NCBI RefSeq assembly: GCF_021513235.1
Contig: NZ_CP090976.1
Span: forward strand, 124,001 to 188,000
DNA length: 64,000 nucleotides
Reading direction: 5' to 3'
Origin: Kaistella sp. 97-N-M2
GTDB lineage: Bacteria; Bacteroidota; Bacteroidia; Flavobacteriales; Weeksellaceae
Shown: piece after piece, positions 34,241-43,766 of the stretch
Position numbering within the stretch: position 1 is the stretch's first letter
Layout: the number at the start of each line of letters is the position of its first letter
Position numbers and translations under genes: made by a program
The notes under the pieces: model-generated
What the model saw: only the letters and a program-made list of their open reading frames with translations
What the model was told of the DNA's origin: nothing
Databases searched by the model: none

Positions 34241-35011
34241 TTAGGGTCGGTAAAGATAAAGTTTGTTGGCTTGGATAACAAAATATGCTGCGGAGTTTTT
34301 ATCCACAATTGTCGCCATTTCCGCAGAGAAAACGGTTTTGAAAGTGAGATCATCCAATTTCTCAATTTTGTTTCGTCCAACAATTAAAATATTCTGATTT
34401 TCCCGCCGGATCTTTCTTCCATCGGCACCTGGAATTTCGAGAATTTTTTCCGCGGAAAAATTATAAATCGTAAAATTACTTTTACTTAAAACATAAACTT
34501 TACTTTCAAATACTAAAAAATCGACGATTTTTTCAAAATCAATATCAAAAGGATAAGAATTAATTACGCGGTCTTCGCGAAAATTATACTGAATAAGACG
34601 TTTTGTACTTTCATCCAGCAGCCATAGCTGTTGAAGATCTTCCGCGTAAACCATCTTTATAAACCCAAATTTCTGCCGGAAATTCACTTTTTGAATCTCA
34701 TTTAAATTTTGGTCGAAAAACTTCAGTTCCTGCGCATTTTCGGAAAAAGACGGAATGTTCAGCGGATTTTGCACCGATTGTATTTTAAAAGGCAGCGTCA
34801 ACATCAACTTGCCTTTCTGGTTTCCAAGAGAATCGTACTTCGTAAAACTGAAATCCTTGTTTTTGTAGAGGTAAATATTTCCGTAATCATCCGCAAACAG
34901 ATCCTGAACTTCCCGCAGTTGCAAAGAATCGAACGCCATATTTTTCTGCGCAGAAAGTGAACAGGTAAAGAAGAGAAACAGAAAGAGATATTTGAACAAT
35001 TTCATCAACAT
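34241..35011 (-). CDS. Secreted beta-propeller-like protein of unknown function
   Basis: A 256-aa exported protein: signal peptide ending SLSAQK (cut before Gln), then repeated strand-rich units such as DDYGNIYLYKNKDFSFTKYD, LWLLDESTKRLIQYN and KVYVLSKSNFTIYNF, which suggest a beta-propeller. I recognise no named family. ATGs at 35011 and 35005 are both possible. It may be co-transcribed with the downstream kinase gene (90-base gap). Confidence 0.7.
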   Translation of the reverse strand: MLMKLFKYLFLFLFFTCSLSAQKNMAFDSLQLREVQDLFADDYGNIYLYKNKDFSFTKYDSLGNQKGKLMLTLPFKIQSVQNPLNIPSFSENAQELKFFDQNLNEIQKVNFRQKFGFIKMVYAEDLQQLWLLDESTKRLIQYNFREDRVINSYPFDIDFEKIVDFLVFESKVYVLSKSNFTIYNFSAEKILEIPGADGRKIRRENQNILIVGRNKIEKLDDLTFKTVFSAEMATIVDKNSAAYFVIQANKLYLYRP

Positions 35012-35108
35012 TTATTTTTGAATCGGTTCTGTTTTAAGAGAGAGCGTCAGAAAACATTCAGAAACTATCAAACTATTTCAAATCTAAGCAGCTTCTTGCA
35101 TAAAAAAC

Positions 35109-36134
35109 TTATTTAATCGCCACTTCGTAAATTTTGGACCACAATTTCCCGGTAACAAGCATGTTATCGCCTTTAAATGCAATTCCATTTAACACGTCGT
35201 TCGTCTCATCTTTTGTATTTTCTTTCGCAATGGCACTAAAATCAAATTTTCCGACAACCTCACCTGTAGCGGGATCAATTTTTAAGATGATAGGTTTTTG
35301 CCAGACGTTGGCATAAATAAAACTGTTATGATATTCCAGCTCGTTAATCGAGTCATAAACTTCAGAACTTCCGGCTACAGAAATATAGCGCTTCATTTTC
35401 GAAGGATCAGCAGCATCTAAAAAATAAAGGTTTTTCGTTCCGTCCGAAGCGACGAGATCTTTGCCGTCATACGTTAAGCCCCAACCTTCGCCCATTACAT
35501 TCGGATAAGGAAATTCGCTAAGTAACTTCAACGAATTTTTATCATACACAAAACCTTTTTTGTTCTGCCAGGTTAACTGATAAATTTTGTCCCCAATTAT
35601 TGTACAACCTTCTGAAAAAACATTCTCCGGCTGCCGAGTTTCCGCCAGCGGTGTTGTACTTCCTAAGGTATATTTTAAAATTCTGGACTCTCCTAATTGC
35701 CCATCGGATTCGTAAATTGTATTGCCCTCGATTTGAAAACCCTGAACAAAGTTTTTCGGATCGTGCGGATATTCTTTGATGATCTCGTAATTTAAAACCG
35801 CCTCCGGATTCTTCGCAAAAACATTGATGGTGGCATCCTGATTAAGAGTTTCGCCGCCCTTTTTCCTGATGACAAAAGTGACTGCATTATCGCCCAAAGT
35901 GAAAAATTTCGGATCAACGATTAATTTTGAAGTTTCTTTATCCCCGAAACTGATCGAAATACTTTCGGCATTATCGGTGACTTCTTTTGGCAAATCCAAC
36001 TTGTCGCCAAAATGGTAACCTGTGGCTTCCATAGAAAGGTTGTAGTTGTTCAGCGTATTCAAAATCTCCTTGTCTTTGTTACAGGAAACTAATAGAGTGA
36101 AGGCAAGAAGTGCTATAAGTGTTCTGATTTTCAT
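35109..36134 (-). CDS. Glutaminyl-peptide cyclotransferase (lipoprotein)
   Basis: A 341-aa lipoprotein (lipobox LVSC, Cys18) with an N-terminal Ig-like region of ~110 residues and a five-bladed propeller typical of the plant/bacterial-type glutaminyl cyclase family. The motif YPHDPKNFVQGF (about 124-135), YESDGQLGES and EGWGLTYDGKDL are characteristic. It converts N-terminal Gln of exported proteins to pyroglutamate. Its likely clients are the many exported proteins here with Gln after the signal peptide. It is divergent from the M1 peptidase gene. Confidence 0.92.
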   Translation of the reverse strand: MKIRTLIALLAFTLLVSCNKDKEILNTLNNYNLSMEATGYHFGDKLDLPKEVTDNAESISISFGDKETSKLIVDPKFFTLGDNAVTFVIRKKGGETLNQDATINVFAKNPEAVLNYEIIKEYPHDPKNFVQGFQIEGNTIYESDGQLGESRILKYTLGSTTPLAETRQPENVFSEGCTIIGDKIYQLTWQNKKGFVYDKNSLKLLSEFPYPNVMGEGWGLTYDGKDLVASDGTKNLYFLDAADPSKMKRYISVAGSSEVYDSINELEYHNSFIYANVWQKPIILKIDPATGEVVGKFDFSAIAKENTKDETNDVLNGIAFKGDNMLVTGKLWSKIYEVAIK

Positions 36135-36149
36135 TTAAAAAATTTTTTT

Positions 36150-36157
36150 CAAAAATA
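36150..36157 (-). promoter_or_regulatory. -7 promoter box of the glutaminyl cyclase gene
   Basis: On the minus strand this is TATTTTTG, 15 bases before the ATG at 36134. Confidence 0.5.
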
Positions 36158-36220
36158 CTGATTTTTAACGAGACCGATCTTCAAAGTTTATGGCGTAAAA
36201 ATTTTAAAGCAAATTATAAT

Positions 36221-36228
36221 TATCTTTG
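36221..36228 (+). promoter_or_regulatory. -7 promoter box of the M1 peptidase gene
   Basis: TATCTTTG matches TAnnTTTG, 18 bases before the ATG at 36247. A TTG inside it (36226) is in frame but is not the start. Confidence 0.5.
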
Positions 36229-36246
36229 TTTGATATCTTAATTACT

Positions 36247-37857
36247 ATGAAAAAACCTTTTCTGTACCTCATTTTAATTTCCGGAGTCGCATCGGCGCAA
36301 AATTTCACCAGACAGGATTCTTTAAAGGGTTCTGATACGCAGTTTCGAAATTTTTGGGATGTTAAAAAATATGAGATTTCCGTAGAGCCTGATTTCGCGA
36401 AACGTTCGGTTTCCGGGACGAATAAAATAACATTTGAAATTATAAAAGACGTGGTAAATCCCGTTTTTCAGATCGATCTTCAGCAACCCATGAATTACAA
36501 AATCATCGATTCTGCGGAGAAGCTGTGTTCTTCAAAGCGCGACGGCGATTTTATATTTATTGAAACAAACAAAAATTATAAGAAAGGTGAAACGCACTAC
36601 TTCACCATTCAGTTTTTCGGAAATCCCACGATCGCGAAAAATGCACCTTGGGACGGCGGCTGGGTTTTTAAAAATGATGACAACGGACACCCTTGGATGT
36701 CTGTCGCGCAAGAAGGCATTGGTGCGTCGGTTTGGCTTCCGATCAAAGATATCTGGAGCGATGAACCCGATGATGGTATGGTGATGAAAATTATTACGCC
36801 GAAAGATCTGGTGGGCGTAGGAAACGGAAGACTCATTTCTCAAACCTCCGGGAAAGATAAAAACGTTTACACGTGGGAGGTAAAAAATCCTATCAACGCC
36901 TACTCTATTGTGCCAAACGTGGGGAAATACGTTAATTTTAAGGAAACTTATGCAGGTGAAAAAGGTCAGCTCGATCTGGATTATTGGGTTCTGGATTATA
37001 ATCTGGAAAAAGCAAAAAAGCAGTTTCAGCAGGTAAAACCGATGATGAAAGCTTTCGAATATTGGTTCGGACCGTATCCTTTTTACGAAGATTCTTATAA
37101 AATCGTCGAAAGTCCTTATCTCGGCATGGAACATCAAAGTTCCGTAGCCTACGGAAATAAGTTCGAAAACGGCTATTTAGGGCGCGATCTGTCGCGAACA
37201 GGCGTGGGTTTAAACTGGGATTTCATCATTATTCACGAAAGCGGCCACGAATGGTTTGCCAATAACATCACCGCGAAAGATCAGGCGGATATGTGGATTC
37301 ACGAAAGTTTTACGAATTACTCGGAAACGCTTTTCACGGAAAAGTATATGGACAAAGCCTCCGCGGAAAAATATGTGATCGGAACGCGGAAAACAGTGCA
37401 GAATGATGAACCCGTGATTGGAAAATATGGCGTGCGAAACGAAGGCAGCGGCGATATGTACAATAAAGGTGGAAATATGCTTCATACCATTCGCCAGGTT
37501 ATAAACGACGATGAAAAATTCCGCCAGATCCTTCGGGGTTTAAATAAAGATTTTTACCATCAAACGGTCACGACGAAACAAGTGGAAGACTATATCTCCC
37601 AAAAATCCGGAATCGATTTTTCTTCGGTTTTCAACCAATATTTAAGGACCACAAAAATTCCGGTTTTAGAATTTCAACAGGCGGGCAATTCGCTGAAATT
37701 TCGGTACAGCAATGTGGTTGAGAATTTTAAATTGCCTTTGATTTTAAAGAATAAGGATCACATTAATCCGACAACGCAATGGCAAACCGTAAAGTTGAAA
37801 TCTGGTGATCCGGTTGTTTTTGATGAAAATTATTACGTGAATTACGTTTCGCAATAA
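36247..37857 (+). CDS. M1 family metallopeptidase
   Basis: A 536-aa secreted zinc aminopeptidase-type enzyme. The signal peptide ends VASAQN, so Gln is probably the first mature residue. The zinc site is HESGH (330-334) with Glu353 in WIHESF. GMEHQS-like LGMEHQSSVAYG is the substrate motif. The N-terminal beta domain and the catalytic domain are present; there is no large C-terminal helical domain. It has its own promoter and a strong terminator. Confidence 0.92.
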   Translation: MKKPFLYLILISGVASAQNFTRQDSLKGSDTQFRNFWDVKKYEISVEPDFAKRSVSGTNKITFEIIKDVVNPVFQIDLQQPMNYKIIDSAEKLCSSKRDGDFIFIETNKNYKKGETHYFTIQFFGNPTIAKNAPWDGGWVFKNDDNGHPWMSVAQEGIGASVWLPIKDIWSDEPDDGMVMKIITPKDLVGVGNGRLISQTSGKDKNVYTWEVKNPINAYSIVPNVGKYVNFKETYAGEKGQLDLDYWVLDYNLEKAKKQFQQVKPMMKAFEYWFGPYPFYEDSYKIVESPYLGMEHQSSVAYGNKFENGYLGRDLSRTGVGLNWDFIIIHESGHEWFANNITAKDQADMWIHESFTNYSETLFTEKYMDKASAEKYVIGTRKTVQNDEPVIGKYGVRNEGSGDMYNKGGNMLHTIRQVINDDEKFRQILRGLNKDFYHQTVTTKQVEDYISQKSGIDFSSVFNQYLRTTKIPVLEFQQAGNSLKFRYSNVVENFKLPLILKNKDHINPTTQWQTVKLKSGDPVVFDENYYVNYVSQ

Positions 37858-37859
37858 TT

Positions 37860-37896
37860 AGAAGCTTCGGCGCCTGCGGCGCCGAAGCTTCTTTTT
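37860..37896 (+). terminator. Strong terminator after the M1 peptidase gene
   Basis: A 15-bp perfect GC-rich stem (37860-37874 with 37878-37892, loop TGC) is followed by T5, 2 bases after the stop. Confidence 0.9.
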
Positions 37897-37952
37897 GCAA
37901 AAATTCCTATTTAGTATTCATCCTTCTCAGATACAAACGCCGGAAAATAAAT

Positions 37953-39119
37953 CTAGGAATTTTTAATCATGATCCTAAAAGTACTGCCTTTTCCCACCTC
38001 CGTTTGGGCGATCTTAATATCGCCATTGTGGTATTCTTTAATGACTCTTTTTGCCAACGATAAGCCCAGCCCCCAACCGCGTTTTTTGGTAGAGTAACCC
38101 GGTTTAAAAGCGTTTCGTGCCTGATAACTCGTCATGCCGGCGCCTGTATCTTTAAAATCGATAATGGTGTATCTGTTTTTTTCGTACAGTTCAATTTCCA
38201 ATCGTCCCTCGCCCTTCATGGAATCTACGGCGTTTTTCACAATATTTTCCATAACCCAGCTAACGAGGATCCGGTTATGTGGAACCAAAATTTCCATATT
38301 GGGAAGAATAAGACGGAACAAAACTTTCTTCGAAATGCGCGATTTTAAATAATCATAATTTTGCTGCAAAGTTTCGTTAATATTCAGGTCGTTAAGTTCG
38401 GGCACGGAGCCAATTTTCGAGAAACGTTCCGAGATCGTTCTCAGGCGGTTAATGTCGTTTTCTATTTCCTTTACGCCTTCGCTGTTTTCGTTTTCCATGC
38501 GCAGAATGGTAATCCAGCCGATCATCGAGGATAGCGGCGTGCCTATTTGATGCGCAGTTTCCTTTGCCAAACCTGCCCAAACATACCCTTCATCGGTTTT
38601 CTTGATGGTCCGCAAAAACCAAAAGGAAAAGAAAATATAAGATAAAATAAGTGACCCCAAAATGTAAGGTGAATAGCGCAGATTATTCAATAAGTTGGAG
38701 TTCGTATAGAAGACGTACTGGTTGTTTCCATCGGGCATCTGCAGTTCAATAGGTTTATAGGAACTTTCCATCTTACGCAGCAAGGCCGCGATCCGTTTTG
38801 GATCTTGCTGAACCTCTTCGGGAATATTTTTCTGCAGGTCTGGACCCAGTGGTTTTTTGTATTTATCGGTTACAATTACGGGAATTGTGTTGTTGGTCTT
38901 GCTTATTTGTAAAAGCAGATCAAAAGTGATGGGATCCTGAATGATCTCTTCCTGCTGATATTTTAACGCGGTGGCAAAAAGCTCGATCCTTTTAATTTCC
39001 TCTTTTCGAAGATAATCAATAAGTACGACAGATGCGACCACAACGCCCGTTACCGCCAACGTGAGCAAAATGTAGATGACCCAATTGTTTATTTTCGAAA
39101 GAAAACTTCTGCGTTTCAT
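37953..39119 (-). CDS. Membrane sensor histidine kinase
   Basis: A 388-aa sensor kinase. Two membrane segments (about 13-36 and 151-170) enclose a ~115-residue periplasmic sensor. The phosphoacceptor His190 lies in AKETAHQIGTPLSS. The ATPase domain has the N box (ENIVKNAVDSM), DTGAGM and GWGLGLSLAKRV. There is no response regulator beside it, so its partner is encoded elsewhere. It begins 18 bases after dacB on the same strand, hinting at an envelope signal. Confidence 0.92.
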   Translation of the reverse strand: MKRRSFLSKINNWVIYILLTLAVTGVVVASVVLIDYLRKEEIKRIELFATALKYQQEEIIQDPITFDLLLQISKTNNTIPVIVTDKYKKPLGPDLQKNIPEEVQQDPKRIAALLRKMESSYKPIELQMPDGNNQYVFYTNSNLLNNLRYSPYILGSLILSYIFFSFWFLRTIKKTDEGYVWAGLAKETAHQIGTPLSSMIGWITILRMENENSEGVKEIENDINRLRTISERFSKIGSVPELNDLNINETLQQNYDYLKSRISKKVLFRLILPNMEILVPHNRILVSWVMENIVKNAVDSMKGEGRLEIELYEKNRYTIIDFKDTGAGMTSYQARNAFKPGYSTKKRGWGLGLSLAKRVIKEYHNGDIKIAQTEVGKGSTFRIMIKNS

Positions 39120-39137
39120 AAAATATTTTTCGGGCAG

Positions 39138-40511
39138 TTATTTTAAAACATTCAGCACTTTATACAGCGCGTCGCTGCTGTTGGAACTTTGATAGTTATT
39201 TATGATGATGGCAAAAACATATTTTTTACCCTGCGTTGAAGTGTGATATCCCGCAAAAGATTTGGTATCCTTCATGGTACCGCTCTTCATTGTCATACCA
39301 TTTCCCTGCGTGGGAAAACCTTCAAAAAAATCGTTAAACCAGGGCTGCTTCCTACTCCACAGCAGCGACTGAACTTCAGCTCTTGCCGACACGTAATTTT
39401 GCGGAGACAATCCGCTGCCGTCAGCGAAATTGATCATTGCCGGATTAATACCTCTGCCTTTCCAAAATTCTTTCAAATACGCAACTCCGGCCTCAAAACT
39501 GCCTTCGTTTTTCTTTTCTTTTCCTAAAGTTTTAATTAAAGTTTCGCCGTAAAAATTGACACTTTTACGCATAAACCAATAAATAATTTTATCCAAAGTC
39601 GGAGATTTATACTCCAAAATACTGTTTTTTTCCGGCGCGTACGTTAATTTTTCGCCGCGAATTTCCTGCATCGAAGTAGACGTTACGTTTCCGTTAAATT
39701 GAATACCCGCCTCTTTCAGCCAGCTTTTTATTTCGCTTCCGAAAGTCAAAGGCGGATTAGGCGTGGCTCCCGACACGGTAAGGGATTTTGCAGGAAGCGT
39801 TCCACTGATGTAGGCGACGTCGGAATAGGGTGCCGTAAAAACCAAACTTTGGTCGGAACTGCCGGCTGTTTTCACTTTATTCACCCATTTTACGTTTGGT
39901 AAATCGACATTTGTGCCTTTCATTTCTTTACCGTTCATGTGAAGATCGAACTGGTTTTCCCGCCAGTTGACGCCCCAAACACCGGCGCCATAATAGTTTC
40001 CCATATCATTCCAGGGCCAACCTCCGGGCGTCGTCTGGAAATCAAAGAAAGAATCATCAATAATTAAATCTCCCGAAATTTTAGTAATGTTTTTCGCTTT
40101 CAAGGCCTGAACTAATTTTGCTTTAAAATCTTCAGGTTTGTAGTTTTCGTACCGCCAACTTCCTAAAGTGGGATCACCATTCGACTTGATGAAAAGATTG
40201 CCGGAGAGGTTTCCGCTCGAAACTTCTCCGGAAAAGGAAGCGGTGGTGGTATATTGGTAATTTTTTCCTAAAGTTTCCAGCGCCGCAGCCGCCATAAAAA
40301 TCTTCTGTGTTGAAGCGGTTGAAAGACCTGTGTTTCCCTGATATTCGTAGATAAAGTTTCCTGCTTCATCTGCCACATAAAAAGATAAGTTGGCGGAATA
40401 TGCCGCCGAACTGCCTAGAAGACTTTTCGTCGCTGCATCCAGTTTTTGAGCAATATTTTGGGCGGAAAAAACCTGAGAAATCAGAAGGAGAAACGGAAGC
40501 AGTTTGTTCAT
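39138..40511 (-). CDS. dacB: D-alanyl-D-alanine carboxypeptidase/endopeptidase (PBP4-type)
   Basis: A 457-aa periplasmic low-molecular-mass penicillin-binding protein that trims peptidoglycan peptides. The signal peptide ends VFSAQN. The active-site SxxK is Ser67-Lys70 (STQK). The second motif region is DGSGLSPQNYVS and the third KSG (MKSGTMKDTKSF). The large inserted domain II between the first two motifs is present, as in S13-family enzymes. ATG at 40511 is used because the frame's upstream TTG lies in the -7 box. Confidence 0.94.
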   Translation of the reverse strand: MNKLLPFLLLISQVFSAQNIAQKLDAATKSLLGSSAAYSANLSFYVADEAGNFIYEYQGNTGLSTASTQKIFMAAAALETLGKNYQYTTTASFSGEVSSGNLSGNLFIKSNGDPTLGSWRYENYKPEDFKAKLVQALKAKNITKISGDLIIDDSFFDFQTTPGGWPWNDMGNYYGAGVWGVNWRENQFDLHMNGKEMKGTNVDLPNVKWVNKVKTAGSSDQSLVFTAPYSDVAYISGTLPAKSLTVSGATPNPPLTFGSEIKSWLKEAGIQFNGNVTSTSMQEIRGEKLTYAPEKNSILEYKSPTLDKIIYWFMRKSVNFYGETLIKTLGKEKKNEGSFEAGVAYLKEFWKGRGINPAMINFADGSGLSPQNYVSARAEVQSLLWSRKQPWFNDFFEGFPTQGNGMTMKSGTMKDTKSFAGYHTSTQGKKYVFAIIINNYQSSNSSDALYKVLNVLK

Positions 40512-40526
40512 GTGCTTTTTTATTTT

Positions 40527-40534
40527 CAAATATA
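40527..40534 (-). promoter_or_regulatory. -7 promoter box of dacB and the histidine kinase
   Basis: On the minus strand this is TATATTTG, 15 bases before the ATG at 40511. Confidence 0.5.
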
Positions 40535-40677
40535 ACGAAATAATCTTTTTAGGAAATTACGAAACCATGTAAGAAAGACGATTAAAGCGTTTTGACACGG
40601 AAATTCGACGGCTTAAAACTTGCCTAATTCATATTTTTTTCGTAAAATTTGTAAGGAATATTTAAACATACGAAATT

Positions 40678-41124
40678 ATGGCAGCAATAATCACAGGCTT
40701 GTTCCGAAGCCAACGACAGTCCAGGAAAATTTCTGAAGACTTAGAGAATGCAGGTTTCCGTGATGACGAATTTATTATGTATCTGCACGACGATCATATT
40801 TCAAAGGAAATTAAAACTTCCATATGGCAATCATTTTTTAAAGACAACACAAAACTCGACGACGACAGTTTTGTGGTAAGCGTAAAAGTAAACGATGCGG
40901 AATGCAGAGAAAAGGTTAAAAAAGTTTTTTCCGACAACGAGGCGATCCACCAAAACCTTATTGAAAACATCAAATTTAAAGATGCGCACTCCCTTCGCTA
41001 TCTCAAAAGAATTGTTTCGCTCCGCGCAAAATCGGAAATTTATTCGTCCCCTGAAATTAGACATCGCGGGCAAACCCGGGGAATGAACGCCGAGGTTTTC
41101 TTTGGAAAAAACAACGGCAATTGA
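40678..41124 (+). CDS. Hypothetical stress-protein-like small protein
   Basis: A 148-aa soluble protein of unknown function. The first ~85 residues (ITGLFRSQRQSRKISEDLEN, then a strand FVVSVKVND and a helix ECREKVKKVFSDN) resemble the alpha/beta half of YflT-like general-stress domains, in which a helix follows a DLE.AGF motif; this similarity is weak. The last ~45 residues are basic. It stands alone and ends before a two-way terminator. Confidence 0.6.
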   Translation: MAAIITGLFRSQRQSRKISEDLENAGFRDDEFIMYLHDDHISKEIKTSIWQSFFKDNTKLDDDSFVVSVKVNDAECREKVKKVFSDNEAIHQNLIENIKFKDAHSLRYLKRIVSLRAKSEIYSSPEIRHRGQTRGMNAEVFFGKNNGN

Positions 41125-41209
41125 AGTTTCTATTTGCCACGCAGAACCCAACGATTTTTTTTCCTTGATGTAATTTTTGAATTGAAAATACGGAATGCTA
41201 CAAAATAAT

Positions 41210-41240
41210 AAACCCTTCAAGTACTGAAGGGTTTATTTTT
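41210..41240. terminator. Bidirectional terminator
   Basis: AAACCCTTCA (41210-41219) and TGAAGGGTTT (41225-41234) form a 10-bp perfect stem followed by ATTTTT on the plus strand. On the minus strand a shorter A/T-rich tract follows, which can serve the large secreted protein gene. Confidence 0.8.
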
Positions 41241-41276
41241 GATGTAAATTTTACAATACACCGATAAGGACTGCTC

Positions 41277-43766
41277 TTATTTTTTAATCACTTTATTGGT
41301 AATGACTTGTCCGTTAACAAGTGCTTTCACGAAATAAAGGCCTTTCGGCAAGGCAGACATATTAATTTCTGAGCGGTCGGCATTTGGCGCAAAACTCAAA
41401 ACTTTTTGTCCGACCACATTGTAAACATCAACATTATCAATTTTTCCGGACGCACTGATATTTAATATGCCCGTGGTCGGGTTTGGATAATAGCTGAATT
41501 TACTTGCATTTACATTATCTACAGCCAAAACCGCACAACTTACTGTGGCAGACCAACCTGCTTTTGGTACGCTGGAATCGGAACGGAATCTTACCGTTAA
41601 TTCGCCGGAAGGATCTGTGGAAGTAAACGAATCGCCAACAGACAGTAAACTTGTGGCCACTGACGGCGATTTACCGGTTTCTCCACATTTTACAGCAGCT
41701 AGAACGGGAGAAGTGATGCTTGGACCATTATAGAAAGATAAATAATCCCAACATCCGCCAGCGCTTCCTGTGGTAGTTGAAGTCTCGATTTCTACCTGCG
41801 TAAATGTAATTTTCACGCCATCTCCCGGAGTTGTTGGTGCAAAATGATAAATAATATCTTCACTATTGGAATAATCACCTGCAGCACCGCCGGAATCTAA
41901 GAAAGTATCTCCACAGGTTAACGGTGGAATAATCGGCGCATCCGGCAGCGTATCTGCGATGGTGAACATCGTAAACTCGTTTCCGGTAGTTGGCCCAACC
42001 ACCGTTGCCAAACCAGTTGTGGTATCCACCGTATAAATATTACTAACTCCACCACCAATATAACCGGCCATATAAAGGACGTTATTGGATGTATTAAAAT
42101 CTGCCTCCTGTGCAAACGCAATGTTAACACCCAAATTACCCACTTCTGTTGCTGCTGCGGTTGCCAGATTAATGGAATATAATTTATCGGTGGTGATATC
42201 CGCTGCAAAGGCATTTCCGGAATTATCAATTTCAAGCCAAATCGGCAGCGTCATTCCACTCATTGTTCCAACCACGGTAAGTGCGCCCGTAGATAAATTA
42301 ACGGTATACAGTGTTCCTACAGTTCCCGCGGAATTGGCAGAAGCTGCATACATTTTACCGTCTGCTCTGTTCCAGGAAAGTCCTGTAGCGGTATCACCAC
42401 TAAGCAAATTTGTAAGTGGTCCTACATTTACAACGCTTCCATTATTGTACACTTTTACTAAATTATTATTTCCGGCGTTCAGGGCATAAAGATTTCCGTC
42501 CCCGGCCAGATCGTCTGCATAAATAGTCAACGCAAGTGGACTGATCGACGTGAAAGTATGAGGCGGCGTTAAAGGAATTGTACCAAAATCCACAGGATTA
42601 ACGGAGTAAGAATTTTTAACGAATGCCTTATTAAGAACCGGTTCCACAGTGTTTGCAATACTAAACATGGTATATTCTGCATTGTCGACTGTAGTGTCTC
42701 CTACCAACGTAGCCGCACCCGTGGACGTGTTGATGGTGTAGATTCCCCCAACGCCACCGCCGGTGTAAGAAGCCATATAAAGTTGGTTGGTTTCTTTGTT
42801 AAAATCTGCCTCCTGCGCGAACTGGAGATTAACGCCCAGGTTTCCAATTTCAGTAGCTGCTGCGGTGCTTAAATTAACCGAATATAATTTATCGGTAGTA
42901 ATGTCAGCCGAAAAAGCATTCCCGGCATTATCAATTTCTATCCATATTGGGGTGGTCATTCCTGTAATGGGTGCAACGAGGGTGGCAACACCGGTCGCCA
43001 AATCTACCGTATAGAGTTCGACTCCTGCTATTGCATACATTTTACCGGTCGTACTGTTCCAGGAGAGACCACTCAATGTAGAGGCAACAGGAATGTTCAC
43101 CAGACCACCAACAATTTCCACGGCTCCATTATTTTTTACCCGAACCAAAGATCTGCCCGTATTATCTAAACCGTAAAGTTTACCATCACCCGCCACATCA
43201 TCTGCGTAAATTACGTTCGTAATGTTTCCGGTTACCGTTACGGTATGCGGTGGTACCAAAGGCATGGTACCAAAGGGCTTGGCCGCGTTTCTGGAATTTA
43301 AGGTGTACGCTTTATCCAAAAGTTTGGAGGTCGACGCCGCGCCTTTTTTCGGAGTTTTCAGATGCTGCAGTTCGTAGATTCGCAAAATTTTCAATTCCTG
43401 CGGGGTAAAAAGATGTTCCGGAAAAGCTAGCGGCGAATCACCCAAATCCTTAATCTTATTCAAGATTGGCTGTACCTGACTTTGCAAAATTTTTGTCTGT
43501 AAATCGACTTCAGTAATTCCGTAAGGATAGGTTTTCACCGTACTTTTGTCGCTTTGCTGCTGAAGTTCGTAAGCTTTGTACAGCGAAAATTCTTCTTTCG
43601 TCAATTTATCAAGCGGATAAACACCCGCAGGATTTTGCTTGCCCAACTGGTCTAACTTGTCGAAGACAGGCTTCATTTGATCGGTGCTGATTCTCTTTTG
43701 AGAGAAAGCAGAATTGGAGAAGAGAATCATCGAAATAATTCCTAATCCGGAGTAAAGTTTTTTCAT
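41277..43766 (-). CDS. Type IX-secreted protein: two propeller-like repeats, CUB-like domain, sorting domain
   Basis: An 829-aa exported protein. The signal peptide ends AFSQKR. A helical region (~30-150) precedes two homologous ~210-residue units. Each begins FGT(M/I)PL.PPHT and contains YADD.AGDG, GLSWN..(T/D)GKMYA and DITTDKLYS.NL, which fit a beta-propeller. A CUB-like domain follows (CGDTFLDSGGAAGDYSNSED, CWDYLSFYNG, WSATVSC). The end is a type A type-IX sorting domain (YPNPTTGILNIS, NMSALPKGLYFVKA, KVIKK). It should be carried to the cell surface. Ligand and role are unknown. Confidence 0.88.
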   Translation of the reverse strand: MKKLYSGLGIISMILFSNSAFSQKRISTDQMKPVFDKLDQLGKQNPAGVYPLDKLTKEEFSLYKAYELQQQSDKSTVKTYPYGITEVDLQTKILQSQVQPILNKIKDLGDSPLAFPEHLFTPQELKILRIYELQHLKTPKKGAASTSKLLDKAYTLNSRNAAKPFGTMPLVPPHTVTVTGNITNVIYADDVAGDGKLYGLDNTGRSLVRVKNNGAVEIVGGLVNIPVASTLSGLSWNSTTGKMYAIAGVELYTVDLATGVATLVAPITGMTTPIWIEIDNAGNAFSADITTDKLYSVNLSTAAATEIGNLGVNLQFAQEADFNKETNQLYMASYTGGGVGGIYTINTSTGAATLVGDTTVDNAEYTMFSIANTVEPVLNKAFVKNSYSVNPVDFGTIPLTPPHTFTSISPLALTIYADDLAGDGNLYALNAGNNNLVKVYNNGSVVNVGPLTNLLSGDTATGLSWNRADGKMYAASANSAGTVGTLYTVNLSTGALTVVGTMSGMTLPIWLEIDNSGNAFAADITTDKLYSINLATAAATEVGNLGVNIAFAQEADFNTSNNVLYMAGYIGGGVSNIYTVDTTTGLATVVGPTTGNEFTMFTIADTLPDAPIIPPLTCGDTFLDSGGAAGDYSNSEDIIYHFAPTTPGDGVKITFTQVEIETSTTTGSAGGCWDYLSFYNGPSITSPVLAAVKCGETGKSPSVATSLLSVGDSFTSTDPSGELTVRFRSDSSVPKAGWSATVSCAVLAVDNVNASKFSYYPNPTTGILNISASGKIDNVDVYNVVGQKVLSFAPNADRSEINMSALPKGLYFVKALVNGQVITNKVIKK
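41950..42594 (-). repeat. Second copy of the internal propeller-like duplication
   Basis: It encodes the FGTIPLTPPHT to TMFTIADT unit. Blocks such as IEIDN(A/S)GNAF(S/A)ADITTDKLYS are almost the same in both copies. Boundaries are approximate. Confidence 0.7.
42647..43281 (-). repeat. First copy of the internal propeller-like duplication
   Basis: It encodes the FGTMPLVPPHT to TMFSIANT unit, aligned along its whole length with the second copy. Boundaries are approximate. Confidence 0.7.
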
